Source of the DNA: CAYNNQ01 sp051748085
GTDB taxonomy: Bacteria; Desulfobacterota; Desulfovibrionia; Desulfovibrionales; Desulfonatronovibrionaceae
NCBI GenBank assembly: GCA_051748085.1
Contig: JBNJHA010000063.1
Coordinates: 1-12,611 of the forward strand
DNA length: 12,611 nucleotides
Direction of reading: 5' to 3'
Part shown: in pieces, positions 1-5,696 of the stretch
How the letters are laid out: each line of letters begins with the position of its first letter
Numbering within the stretch: the first letter of the stretch is position 1
Translations under genes and position numbers: made by a program
Notes under the pieces: generated by a model
Seen by the model: the letters and a program-made list of their open reading frames with translations, nothing else
Told to the model about the DNA's origin: nothing
Database searches by the model: none

Positions 1-296
1 TTCTGGAAAACAAAGAAGTCAACGGGGTTTTTAATCTGGGCACGGGCACTCCCCGAACCTGGAACGATCTTGCCCGGGCGGTTTTCACGGCCATGGGCCG
101 CGAACCGCGAATAGAATATATTCAAATGCCCGAATCATTGCGCCCCAAATACCAGTATTATACCAGGGCGCAAACGGAAAAACTGCAGGCAGTCGGATGT
201 CCGCTGAATTTCACCTCCCTGGAGGACGGAGCGCGGGATTATGTGCAAAACTATCTCGCCGCGCCCGATCCCTACCTGGACAGTTCCCGGAGTTGA
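1..296 (+). CDS. hldD: ADP-L-glycero-D-manno-heptose 6-epimerase, 3' part
   Basis: This is the C-terminal 97 residues or so of a gene that begins before the window; the frame runs from base 3 to a TGA at 294-296. The fragment carries the substrate-domain signatures of HldD: GVFNLGTGTPRTWNDLA, then IEYIQMPESLRPKYQYYTRA, then a closing segment LEDGARDYVQNYL. The same order is found at the end of E. coli HldD (FNLGTG, then IEYIPFPDKL with a YQ-T motif). The enzyme converts ADP-D-glycero-D-manno-heptose to the L,D-epimer, the precursor of the inner-core heptose of lipopolysaccharide, in the cytoplasm. The NAD-binding Rossmann half and the catalytic Tyr-Lys pair lie outside the window and cannot be checked. 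It ends 17 bp from the converging zinc-ribbon gene, leaving no room for a separate terminator. Confidence 0.88.
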   Translation, partial: LENKEVNGVFNLGTGTPRTWNDLARAVFTAMGREPRIEYIQMPESLRPKYQYYTRAQTEKLQAVGCPLNFTSLEDGARDYVQNYLAAPDPYLDSSRS

Positions 297-313
297 AAAT
301 ATTCCGCCCGGAT

Positions 314-553
314 TCAGACAAAATCAGGATCTATCGCCGCCCGGCCATTGTCCAGCATAAGACGGATGTATTCCATGGTTGTCTTGTCCACCGGGGTCAC
401 GGCGAACTGTTTCCGGCAAACATCACATCGGGCCATGCCGGGCTCGCTGCTGCCCAGCAACGGGACTTCCCGCCCGCAGAACGGACAGGGATATATAAAA
501 ACCAGCTCCATTTTAACCGGACGAACCGGCGAAAAAAATTGCTTATCAGACAT
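314..553 (-). CDS. small Cys4 zinc-ribbon protein, function unknown
   Basis: This gene encodes a 79-residue soluble protein. Residues 23-46 form a clear zinc ribbon, CPFC then 16 residues then CDVC (Cys 23, 26, 43, 46), followed by a short helical tail (DKTTMEYIRLMLDNGRAA). There is no signal peptide and no other domain. The ATG at 553 is preceded by AAGGAA six bases upstream, which favours it over the internal Met 15. Small proteins of this kind may bind nucleic acid or another protein, but I do not recognise this one and assign no function. It is transcribed towards hldD and ends 17 bp from the hldD stop. About 480 bp of repeat-bearing DNA separates it from gpmI on the same strand, so co-transcription with gpmI is uncertain. 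Confidence 0.8.
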   Translation of the reverse strand: MSDKQFFSPVRPVKMELVFIYPCPFCGREVPLLGSSEPGMARCDVCRKQFAVTPVDKTTMEYIRLMLDNGRAAIDPDFV

Positions 554-728
554 GAAATTTCCTTATGCATGATCGAATAATTAAGAAACGCTTCAAAGAG
601 TTACACCATTTTTATTAAGTTGTGATCCTGTCCAGGGAGGCCCAATCCCGGCTGCTCCTGAACTCCCCCGCACACCCTGAGCCTGTCGAAGGGTGGAGGG
701 TGGAGTGAAGGGTCTGTTGCTGCGGTAT

Positions 729-751
729 CACGGTTCGACATGCTCACCGTG
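729..751 (-). repeat. inverted REP-like copy with compensatory stem changes
   Basis: Read on the minus strand, this copy is CACGGT, the loop GAGCATGTCGA, then ACCGTG. Compared with its neighbours (CACCCT and AGGGTG), two bases of the left arm have changed and the right arm has changed to match, so the six pairs are kept. The loop differs at one base only. On the plus strand it is followed by AACGGG, the tail commonly seen in the longer version of this repeat. Confidence 0.75.
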
Positions 752-856
752 AACGGGATAGTGATTCTCCCGTGGAATACGCAAGCGCCCGGCATATCCT
801 CCCCCCGCACACCCTGAGCTTGTCGAAGGGTGCCTAAACTCCCCCGCACACCCTGA

Positions 857-926
857 GCCTGTCGAAGGGAGCCTGTCGAAGGGTGCCTGTCGAAGGGTGC
901 CTGTCGAAGGGTGCTTGTCGAAGGGC
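857..926. repeat. tandem array, five 14-bp units
   Basis: Five head-to-tail units of GCCTGTCGAAGGGT occupy 857-870, 871-884, 885-898, 899-912 and 913-926. Units 2-4 are identical. Unit 1 ends in A, and unit 5 has GCTTG and ends in C. Each unit is the loop and right arm of the hairpin element without its left arm, so the array looks like a local expansion of the 3' half of the copy that starts at 849. Confidence 0.9.
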
Positions 927-1033
927 CACCCTATAAGGCCGTAAAGGACCATCTATCTCTTGGTCTATTAAAAATGCAATTGGTATTAGTTCGAAATAGT
1001 TTTCGGACGAAAACCGCTTACCTTCAGCCGCTA

Positions 1034-2575
1034 TCAATTCCTGTTCACAAGCATCTTCCCGGTCATCTCCGGCGGCTGGTCCAGCCCGGCCAGAAAAAGC
1101 AAAGTGGGCGCGACATCCCCGAGTACGCCGTCGGCCGCCAGGGAAAGACCGGGACGTTCGGGATACAGGATCACCGGAACCGGATTCAGGCTGTGCGCGG
1201 TTTTGGGATTTCCTGCTTCGTCCAGCATGTCATCGGCATTGCCGTGATCCGCGGTTATAATCGCGGTCACTCCGCTTGCCTCCAACGCATTAATAACCCG
1301 TCCCAGGCATTCGTCCACGACTTCACAGGCCCGAATCACAGCCTCCATGTCGCCCGTATGACCGACCATATCCAGGTTGGCGAAATTGCAAACATACAAA
1401 TCATGCGACCTGGCTCTTAATTGGGAACATAAAATATCCGTGATTTCATAAACGCTCATTTCCGGTTTCTGATCATAGGTTGCCACTTCCCGGGGTGAGG
1501 CAACCAATGTTCTGTCCTCGCCGGGAAAGGATTTTTCCTCGCCCCCGTTGAAGAAATAGGTAACATGGGCGTATTTTTCCGTTTCCGCCAGTCTAAGCTG
1601 GGTAAAACCGGAATTTGCGAATACTTCCGCCAGGATATTTTTCAATCGCTGCGGAGCGAACAGTACCGGCAGCGGAAAATGTGCGTCATATCTGGTCATG
1701 GTCGCCAGTGTAACCCGCGGACGGGTTTCTCGATCAAACTTGTCAAAATCAGGGGAGTACAAGGCATTGGTCAACTGCCTGGCCCGATCGGCCCGAAAAT
1801 TGAAAAAGATCACACCGTCGCCGTCCCTGATCCGGGCATCCGTGTCTTCATCCATATCCCGGACCATGGTGGGCGGAATGAATTCATCCGTGACTTCATT
1901 CTGATAATATTTGTCCATGCAGCGCAGCACATCGCTTGTCCGCTCACCTTCGCCCATGACCAGGGCGTTATACGCGGCTTCAGTCCGTTCCCAGCGCTTG
2001 TCCCGGTCCATGGCGTAAAACCGGCCGCAGATACTGGCTATTTTTCCGTACGCGCGTTCACGCATGAAATGGGTAAGCTTTTTTAGATACCCCTTTCCGC
2101 TGTGCGGGGAAGTATCCCGCCCATCCATGAAACAATGAACAAAGGAAGAAGGAACACCTTTTTTGCGGGCAATATCCAGCAAAGCTTCGAGATGACGCTG
2201 ATGGCTGTGTACTCCGCCGTCGGAAAGCAGGCCCATAAAGTGCACCCGGCCATTGCACTCTCCAAAGAGTGTGTCCAGCACCTTGTTTTGGGCCAGGCTT
2301 CCGTCCTGAACAGCCATATTGATGCGCATGATGTCCTGGTAAACGACCCGGCCGGCACCCAGATTCAAATGTCCGACTTCGGAATTGCCCATCTGTCCGG
2401 GTGGAAGACCGACCGCCTCTCCACAGGCCTGCAAAAGGCCAAAACCGTTTTCCGCCAGCAAGCGGTCCATATTGGGAGTGGCGGCCTGCGAAACGGCGTT
2501 CCCCGGTCCGGCCGGAGCATACCCCCAACCGTCCAGAATCAGAAGCAGCAGAGGTTTTTTTTTGTCTTCAGCCAT
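1034..2575 (-). CDS. gpmI: 2,3-bisphosphoglycerate-independent phosphoglycerate mutase
   Basis: This 513-residue protein has the usual length for GpmI and interconverts 3- and 2-phosphoglycerate in glycolysis and gluconeogenesis, using two Mn ions and a phosphoserine intermediate. The metal-binding and catalytic motifs are in the expected order: LILDGWG (Asp 15), the nucleophile Ser 65 in MGNSEVGHLNLGAGR, VHSH (His 123), DGRDTSP (151-157), FRADRARQLT (Arg 261 and Arg 264), LDMVGHTG (Asp 402, His 406), TADHGNAD (Asp 443, His 444) and TAHS (His 461). The ATG at 2575 has a strong ribosome-binding site, GGGAGGAG, a few bases upstream. It lies 81 bp downstream of rsfS on the same strand, and the gap contains a probable terminator, so expression may be partly uncoupled from rsfS. 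Nothing in the sequence suggests inactivation. Confidence 0.97.
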   Translation of the reverse strand: MAEDKKKPLLLLILDGWGYAPAGPGNAVSQAATPNMDRLLAENGFGLLQACGEAVGLPPGQMGNSEVGHLNLGAGRVVYQDIMRINMAVQDGSLAQNKVLDTLFGECNGRVHFMGLLSDGGVHSHQRHLEALLDIARKKGVPSSFVHCFMDGRDTSPHSGKGYLKKLTHFMRERAYGKIASICGRFYAMDRDKRWERTEAAYNALVMGEGERTSDVLRCMDKYYQNEVTDEFIPPTMVRDMDEDTDARIRDGDGVIFFNFRADRARQLTNALYSPDFDKFDRETRPRVTLATMTRYDAHFPLPVLFAPQRLKNILAEVFANSGFTQLRLAETEKYAHVTYFFNGGEEKSFPGEDRTLVASPREVATYDQKPEMSVYEITDILCSQLRARSHDLYVCNFANLDMVGHTGDMEAVIRACEVVDECLGRVINALEASGVTAIITADHGNADDMLDEAGNPKTAHSLNPVPVILYPERPGLSLAADGVLGDVAPTLLFLAGLDQPPEMTGKMLVNRN

Positions 2576-2628
2576 TTTCTCCTCCCGGATCGTAATTTTT
2601 CAGCAGATTGCGCAACTGTTCAGCACAC

Positions 2629-2685
2629 AAAAAAAGTTCCCGGATATAGTGAATAGTTACTCCCTATCCAGTTCTATATCCCGGG
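2629..2685 (-). terminator. candidate intrinsic terminator or attenuator between rsfS and gpmI
   Basis: In the minus-strand transcript, CCCGGGATATAG (2685-2674) pairs with CTATATCCGGG (2649-2639) with one bulged G. An inner helix, GATAG with CTATT, lies within the enclosed loop. The right arm is followed after two or three bases by seven T residues (2635-2629). The structure overlaps the rsfS stop codon at 2657-2659, so translation through the end of rsfS would compete with folding. It is long and imperfect for a terminator, hence the moderate confidence. Confidence 0.5.
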
Positions 2686-3031
2686 CACCGGACCAGAAAC
2701 CGTCCAGATTATAAAATTTTCTGGTATCCTCCAGGAAAATATGGACAACTATGTCATTCAAATCCATAAGTATCCAGTCTCCGGAACGGTAGCCTTCCAT
2801 GCCCAGATACTCCAGACCGTCTTCCTTGATCTTGCGCAGGAGATTGTCCGTCAAGGCCTGAGCCTGACGGACATTATTCACTGTAACCAGGGCCACGCCC
2901 TCGAACACGCTGGATAAGCCGCTGACATCCAGAAGGCGAATATCGCGTGCCTTTTTCTCCAGCATCCAGTCGCCGAGAAACCGTAACTTGCCATCGACGG
3001 TATTCGGCGTTATGGAGTAATTTTTGTTCAT
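2657..3031 (-). CDS. rsfS: ribosomal silencing factor RsfS (Iojap family)
   Basis: From the chosen start this is a 124-residue protein, normal for the family. RsfS binds uL14 on the 50S subunit and blocks joining with the 30S when nutrients are short. The conserved C-terminal block GYRSGDWILMDLNDIVVHIF is followed by LEDTRKFYNLDGFW. This matches the family pattern W-hydrophobic-D followed by VVHVF and R-x-Y/F-Y-x-L-x-x-x-W. The frame is open further upstream to a TTG at 3076. The ATG at 3031 is preferred because GGAGGA lies about eight bases before it and the extra 15 residues do not resemble the family. It is the first gene of a leftward unit with gpmI and is transcribed divergently from the membrane-protein gene. 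Confidence 0.93.
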   Translation of the reverse strand: MNKNYSITPNTVDGKLRFLGDWMLEKKARDIRLLDVSGLSSVFEGVALVTVNNVRQAQALTDNLLRKIKEDGLEYLGMEGYRSGDWILMDLNDIVVHIFLEDTRKFYNLDGFWSGARDIELDRE

Positions 3032-3091
3032 CTTTAATTTTCCTCCGAAAATCGTTGCGTAACGTAATATGCACAAAAACCTAATAGATTA
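3032..3091. promoter_or_regulatory. divergent intergenic region
   Basis: This 60-bp AT-rich gap separates rsfS (leftward) from the six-gene rightward cluster, so promoters for both units should lie here or just inside the genes. It holds the rsfS ribosome-binding site (GGAGGA, near 3042-3047 on the minus strand) and TA-rich segments such as TAATAT (3065-3070) and TAATAG (3082-3087). No -35/-10 pair with good spacing is convincing in either direction. Confidence 0.4.
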
Positions 3092-3106
3092 TTGACTGCA
3101 GCGCAA

Positions 3107-3544
3107 ATGACCCGATTCTACCCGGCCATAAGCCGTCAACGGCTGTACACTATCGCCGCCCTGTTGTGGGCAGGCGTAGGCTTGATGCTTATCTCCAGGG
3201 GCCTCGCCTGGCTCTTGCCTTTTTGTGGTTTAAAAGCCTGGCTGCTTGCTCTCGCCGGGATCATTATCGGTGTCATCGGGCATGCCGGCCCGTTTTCAAC
3301 CCTGGCTCGCAAAAACATTGCCCGCATCAGATCCAAACCGGTAAAATCCTGCATTTTCGGATTTCAGGCCATAAAAAGCTATCTATTGCTGCTTTTGATG
3401 ATCCTTTTGGGACTGACTTTGCGCCATTCCCGGATCGACCCGCAATATCTGGCCGTGGTTTATCTCGGAGTGGGCACGGCGCTGGCCCTTTCCAGCCTGC
3501 TCTATTATCCGCTTATCTTCGGAAATGACAATGAACGAGCTTAA
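3107..3544 (+). CDS. small four-helix membrane protein, function unknown
   Basis: The protein has about 145 residues and four strongly hydrophobic segments. Numbering from the TTG at 3092, these are at roughly 18-38, 43-65, 94-110 and 118-138, which predicts an inner-membrane protein. A basic cytoplasmic-type loop (ARKNIARIRSKPVK) lies between helices 2 and 3, and the segment GFQAIKSYLLLLLMILLGLTLRHS marks the third. I know of no function for it. The start is uncertain: the ATG at 3107 and a TTG five codons earlier at 3092 are both possible, and neither has a Shine-Dalgarno match, so the first gene of this cluster may be translated weakly or from a very short leader. Its 3' end overlaps the start of the acyltransferase gene by up to 20 bp, which suggests translational coupling. 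Confidence 0.75.
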   Translation: MTRFYPAISRQRLYTIAALLWAGVGLMLISRGLAWLLPFCGLKAWLLALAGIIIGVIGHAGPFSTLARKNIARIRSKPVKSCIFGFQAIKSYLLLLLMILLGLTLRHSRIDPQYLAVVYLGVGTALALSSLLYYPLIFGNDNERA

Positions 3545-4313
3545 TAACTATCAGACACCGAATTCGGCCGGATCCTTTCCGGCCAGGACATTTCCAACGC
3601 TCTATTTTTATTTGCGCGTGACCTGGGTGGTATTCCGGGCTGCGGCGAATGCCCGGAAAAAACAATACACACGCGAAAAATGGATCGACGACAGTTGCGA
3701 GATCATATCCATTCTGGAAAAATCGGGGTGCCGATTCAAGATCACCGGCCGGGAAAACCTGGCCGGCAATTCTTCACCCCGCGTTTTTATCGCCAACCAC
3801 ATGAGTACGCTGGAAACATTCGTCCTGCCTTGCCTGTTGCGTTCCGAACCCGGACTGACTTACGTGGTCAAAAAAGAACTCATCGATTACCCGGTATTCA
3901 GGCATGTCATGCGCAGCCGCGATCCAGTGGTCGTCGGGCGCGAAAATCCCCGGGAAGATTTCAAAACCGTTATGCGCGAGGGGCTAAGCAGGCTTGAACA
4001 GGGAATATCCATTATTCTTTTCCCGCAGACAACAAGGTCTAACAACTTCGATCCCCGCTTTTTCAATTCCATGGGCATCAAACTGGCCAAAAAAGCCGGA
4101 GTTCCGGCTGTTCCAGTAGCCGTAAAGACAGATGCCTGGAGCGCCGGGAAAATATTAAAGGACTTCGGTTCGATAAAAAAAGACAGGCCCATCCGTTTTG
4201 CCTTTGCTCCGCCCATGCGGGTAACCGGAAACGGCAAACGGGAACACGAGAAATGCCTTGAATTTATATCCGGACATATTGCCGAATGGAACAAGCAAAC
4301 AGAACAAAAATAA
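3525..4313 (+). CDS. lysophospholipid acyltransferase family protein (PlsC-like)
   Basis: The protein has 262 residues, a usual length for the 1-acylglycerol-3-phosphate acyltransferase fold. Motif I is NHMSTLETF (His 92), motif II lies near KKELIDYPVFRHVM (116-129), motif III is FPQTTRS (166-172), and motif IV is VPAVPVAVKTDAW (193-205). Canonical members have H-x4-D in motif I and FPEGTRS in motif III. Here motif I is H-x4-E and motif III has Gln-Thr in place of Glu-Gly, so this is a divergent clade whose acceptor may not be lysophosphatidic acid. An N-terminal hydrophobic patch (LYFYLRVTWVVF) probably attaches it to the membrane. ATG 3525 and ATG 3531 are both possible; the second has better spacing from the GGA at 3521. 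It overlaps the preceding gene and the following Cys-rich gene. Confidence 0.85.
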   Translation: MTMNELNNYQTPNSAGSFPARTFPTLYFYLRVTWVVFRAAANARKKQYTREKWIDDSCEIISILEKSGCRFKITGRENLAGNSSPRVFIANHMSTLETFVLPCLLRSEPGLTYVVKKELIDYPVFRHVMRSRDPVVVGRENPREDFKTVMREGLSRLEQGISIILFPQTTRSNNFDPRFFNSMGIKLAKKAGVPAVPVAVKTDAWSAGKILKDFGSIKKDRPIRFAFAPPMRVTGNGKREHEKCLEFISGHIAEWNKQTEQK

Positions 4314-4606
4314 CTTTAATCCGCTTCACCAGGAACCTGATCCTGCTTTTCATACTGTTATTCGCAGTTTATACCGGACTCTCACGAGCACAGAAATTGA
4401 ATATTTCCTGCAGAAACAAGCTCGATTGTCCGCCCGGATATATCTGCGTGCAGGGCAATTGCACTATTGATCCGAATGAACAGGGACAGTGCGATCCCTT
4501 TGCGGAGGATAACTCCACCTGTCCGGAAATAGACATTGACAGTCTGGAAGATAAGATAAAATCAGGAAGCAAAACTTCCAATTCGGATAATTCCTGGGAT
4601 TTTTAG
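4286..4606 (+). CDS. small exported Cys-rich protein
   Basis: The protein has 106 residues. The N-terminus has positive charges (Arg and Lys in the first 16 residues) and a hydrophobic core at about 18-30 that reads LILLFILLFAVYT. GLSRA at 31-35 is a plausible signal-peptidase site, so the mature part should be periplasmic or secreted. The mature part has six cysteines at 42, 48, 54, 59, 69 and 79, in the pattern C-x5-C-x5-C-x4-C-x9-C-x9-C. The first four lie in CRNKLDCPPGYICVQGNC, a compact disulfide knot resembling the Cys-rich repeats (DCPxGxxCxxGxC) seen in secreted proteins of several groups. The tail is acidic and Ser/Asn-rich. It overlaps the acyltransferase gene by 28 bp and has no clear ribosome-binding site, consistent with coupled translation. 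It lies 56 bp upstream of a Dsb-like lipoprotein. Function unknown. Confidence 0.75.
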   Translation: MEQANRTKITLIRFTRNLILLFILLFAVYTGLSRAQKLNISCRNKLDCPPGYICVQGNCTIDPNEQGQCDPFAEDNSTCPEIDIDSLEDKIKSGSKTSNSDNSWDF

Positions 4607-4662
4607 AGACTCGGACCGGAAAATCTGTCACAAAAACCAAACCGCAAACAAAGAGGTACACT

Positions 4663-5583
4663 ATGCGCATTGATCGACTGAAAATAACAGCAATGTTGTC
4701 CGCCTTGCTCCTTTTGACCGCGTGCGCCACAAAGACTCCGCCGACCCCCTATCTGAATGTAGCTGATCTCAAAGGCAATCTGCAGAAAAGAGTGGCGAAT
4801 ATCTTTTCGGAATCCGAAGAACAGGCCCCGGAAATAGAAATCAAGCGTACCGCTCCGGCTTTGGTGCGCATAGGCGATGATTCGTTCTACCTCTTTGCCG
4901 TGAACTTTGCGCTTATCCATCCTGACAAAAAGCGTCCCCCGCGGGAAATGACCCTTCTTGTTGATCCGGCCGGAAAATTGGAGTTTTCGGAACTGAATCA
5001 TATCGCCAGCGGAGAAAATCCGGCTCAGGAAGCCCTGGACATCGCCTGCAGAAAACATATCGGACCGAACCTCGGCGACCTGCTTCTCAAGGGAAAAGGC
5101 AGCAACGATGTACTCCTGGTTTCCGATCCGTTCTGCCCCTATTGCCGCCTGAGCTACACCTATCTGAAGGGAAAAAAGGACAAGATAAATGAATTGCGCA
5201 TACTTGAACTGCCTTATTCAAGCCATCCGGGCGCGCGCATGTCGGTTATGGGCATATTCAAGGCCGCGGACAGTCCCGATGTTTCATTCCTGCAAGCTGT
5301 CGATTTTGCGTATCAGGAATTGAACAGTCCGGACAAAAAGAACAGGAACAAAGCGGACCAATTCATCCTCGAGCAGTTCAGCGCGGCCTTTCCGGAACCG
5401 TTTTCCGCCCTGCCCGGAGGACAAGGCGGATATGATCATCTGGAAGGGCTTTACGGAGAAAAAGTCGACAAACAGATCCAGGCGGCTGAAAAGCTCGGCG
5501 TTTCCGCCACTCCGACAATATTCATAAACGGAGTCCCGGTCCGGGGTTTTTCCCGCGAAGACATAGACCGTCTGCTGAAATAA
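4663..5583 (+). CDS. DsbG/DsbC-like thiol-disulfide lipoprotein
   Basis: The protein has 306 residues. The N-terminus is a lipoprotein signal peptide with the lipobox LTAC (Cys 21). Position +2 is Ala rather than Asp, so the outer membrane is the likely destination. After a spacer and a roughly 80-residue N-terminal domain comes a thioredoxin fold with LLVSDPFCPYCRLSYTYL (active-site Cys 158 and Cys 161) and the cis-proline segment SATPTIFINGVPVRGF (Pro 284). The sequence DPFCPYC closely matches DsbG. A further cysteine, Cys 129, lies in IACRKHIGP. The protein probably reduces or isomerises disulfides in periplasmic proteins. An oxidase role is possible, since no redox partner is encoded nearby. 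The ATG has AGAGGT five bases upstream. Its closest neighbour is the exported six-cysteine protein, a natural candidate substrate. Confidence 0.87.
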   Translation: MRIDRLKITAMLSALLLLTACATKTPPTPYLNVADLKGNLQKRVANIFSESEEQAPEIEIKRTAPALVRIGDDSFYLFAVNFALIHPDKKRPPREMTLLVDPAGKLEFSELNHIASGENPAQEALDIACRKHIGPNLGDLLLKGKGSNDVLLVSDPFCPYCRLSYTYLKGKKDKINELRILELPYSSHPGARMSVMGIFKAADSPDVSFLQAVDFAYQELNSPDKKNRNKADQFILEQFSAAFPEPFSALPGGQGGYDHLEGLYGEKVDKQIQAAEKLGVSATPTIFINGVPVRGFSREDIDRLLK

Positions 5584-5696
5584 TTTTTGCCGCAAATTTA
5601 CTGAACAGATACGGATAAAAAACAAAGATCAGCAACTATTCAGCGTACGATAAAGGTTCACCGGATTTTTTGCTGACCAGATACAAGGAGTACAAC

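Larger units (their letters stand above)
661..926. repeat. cluster of REP-like hairpin repeats
   Basis: The 480-bp gap 554-1033 is dominated by copies of one palindromic element. Full hairpins lie at 673-695 and 810-832, each reading CACCCT, an 11-base loop, AGGGTG. A third, on the opposite strand, lies at 729-751 and reads CACGGT, an 11-base loop, ACCGTG. A fourth begins at 849 and runs into a tandem array. The loop is GAGCNTGTCGA in all four, with only the fifth base varying (C, T, A, C). A 33-bp stretch that includes the element is repeated exactly at 661-693 and 837-869. I recognise the core CCTGAGCCTGTCGAAGGG as a motif that recurs between genes in many bacterial genomes, like REP sequences. 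No transposase or RAYT gene is present here. The open frames across this stretch translate the repeat and are not genes. Confidence 0.85.

Noticed and set aside
661..926. Possible CRISPR array
   Set aside because: The copies differ in spacing, one is inverted, the tandem units abut without spacers, and no cas gene is present.
999..1014. Perfect inverted repeat GTTTTC-GGAC-GAAAAC just downstream of gpmI, considered as its terminator
   Set aside because: The stem is short and AT-rich, and the minus-strand sequence after it has no T-run, so evidence is too weak to annotate.
601..1037. Several minus-strand open frames of 67-82 codons rich in FDRL, LRQA and VCGG
   Set aside because: They are translations of the hairpin repeat in different frames, have no ribosome-binding site and no non-repeat protein character.
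3032..3076. N-terminal extension of RsfS from a TTG at 3076
   Set aside because: The extra residues are not family-like, and GGAGGA is ideally placed for the ATG at 3031.
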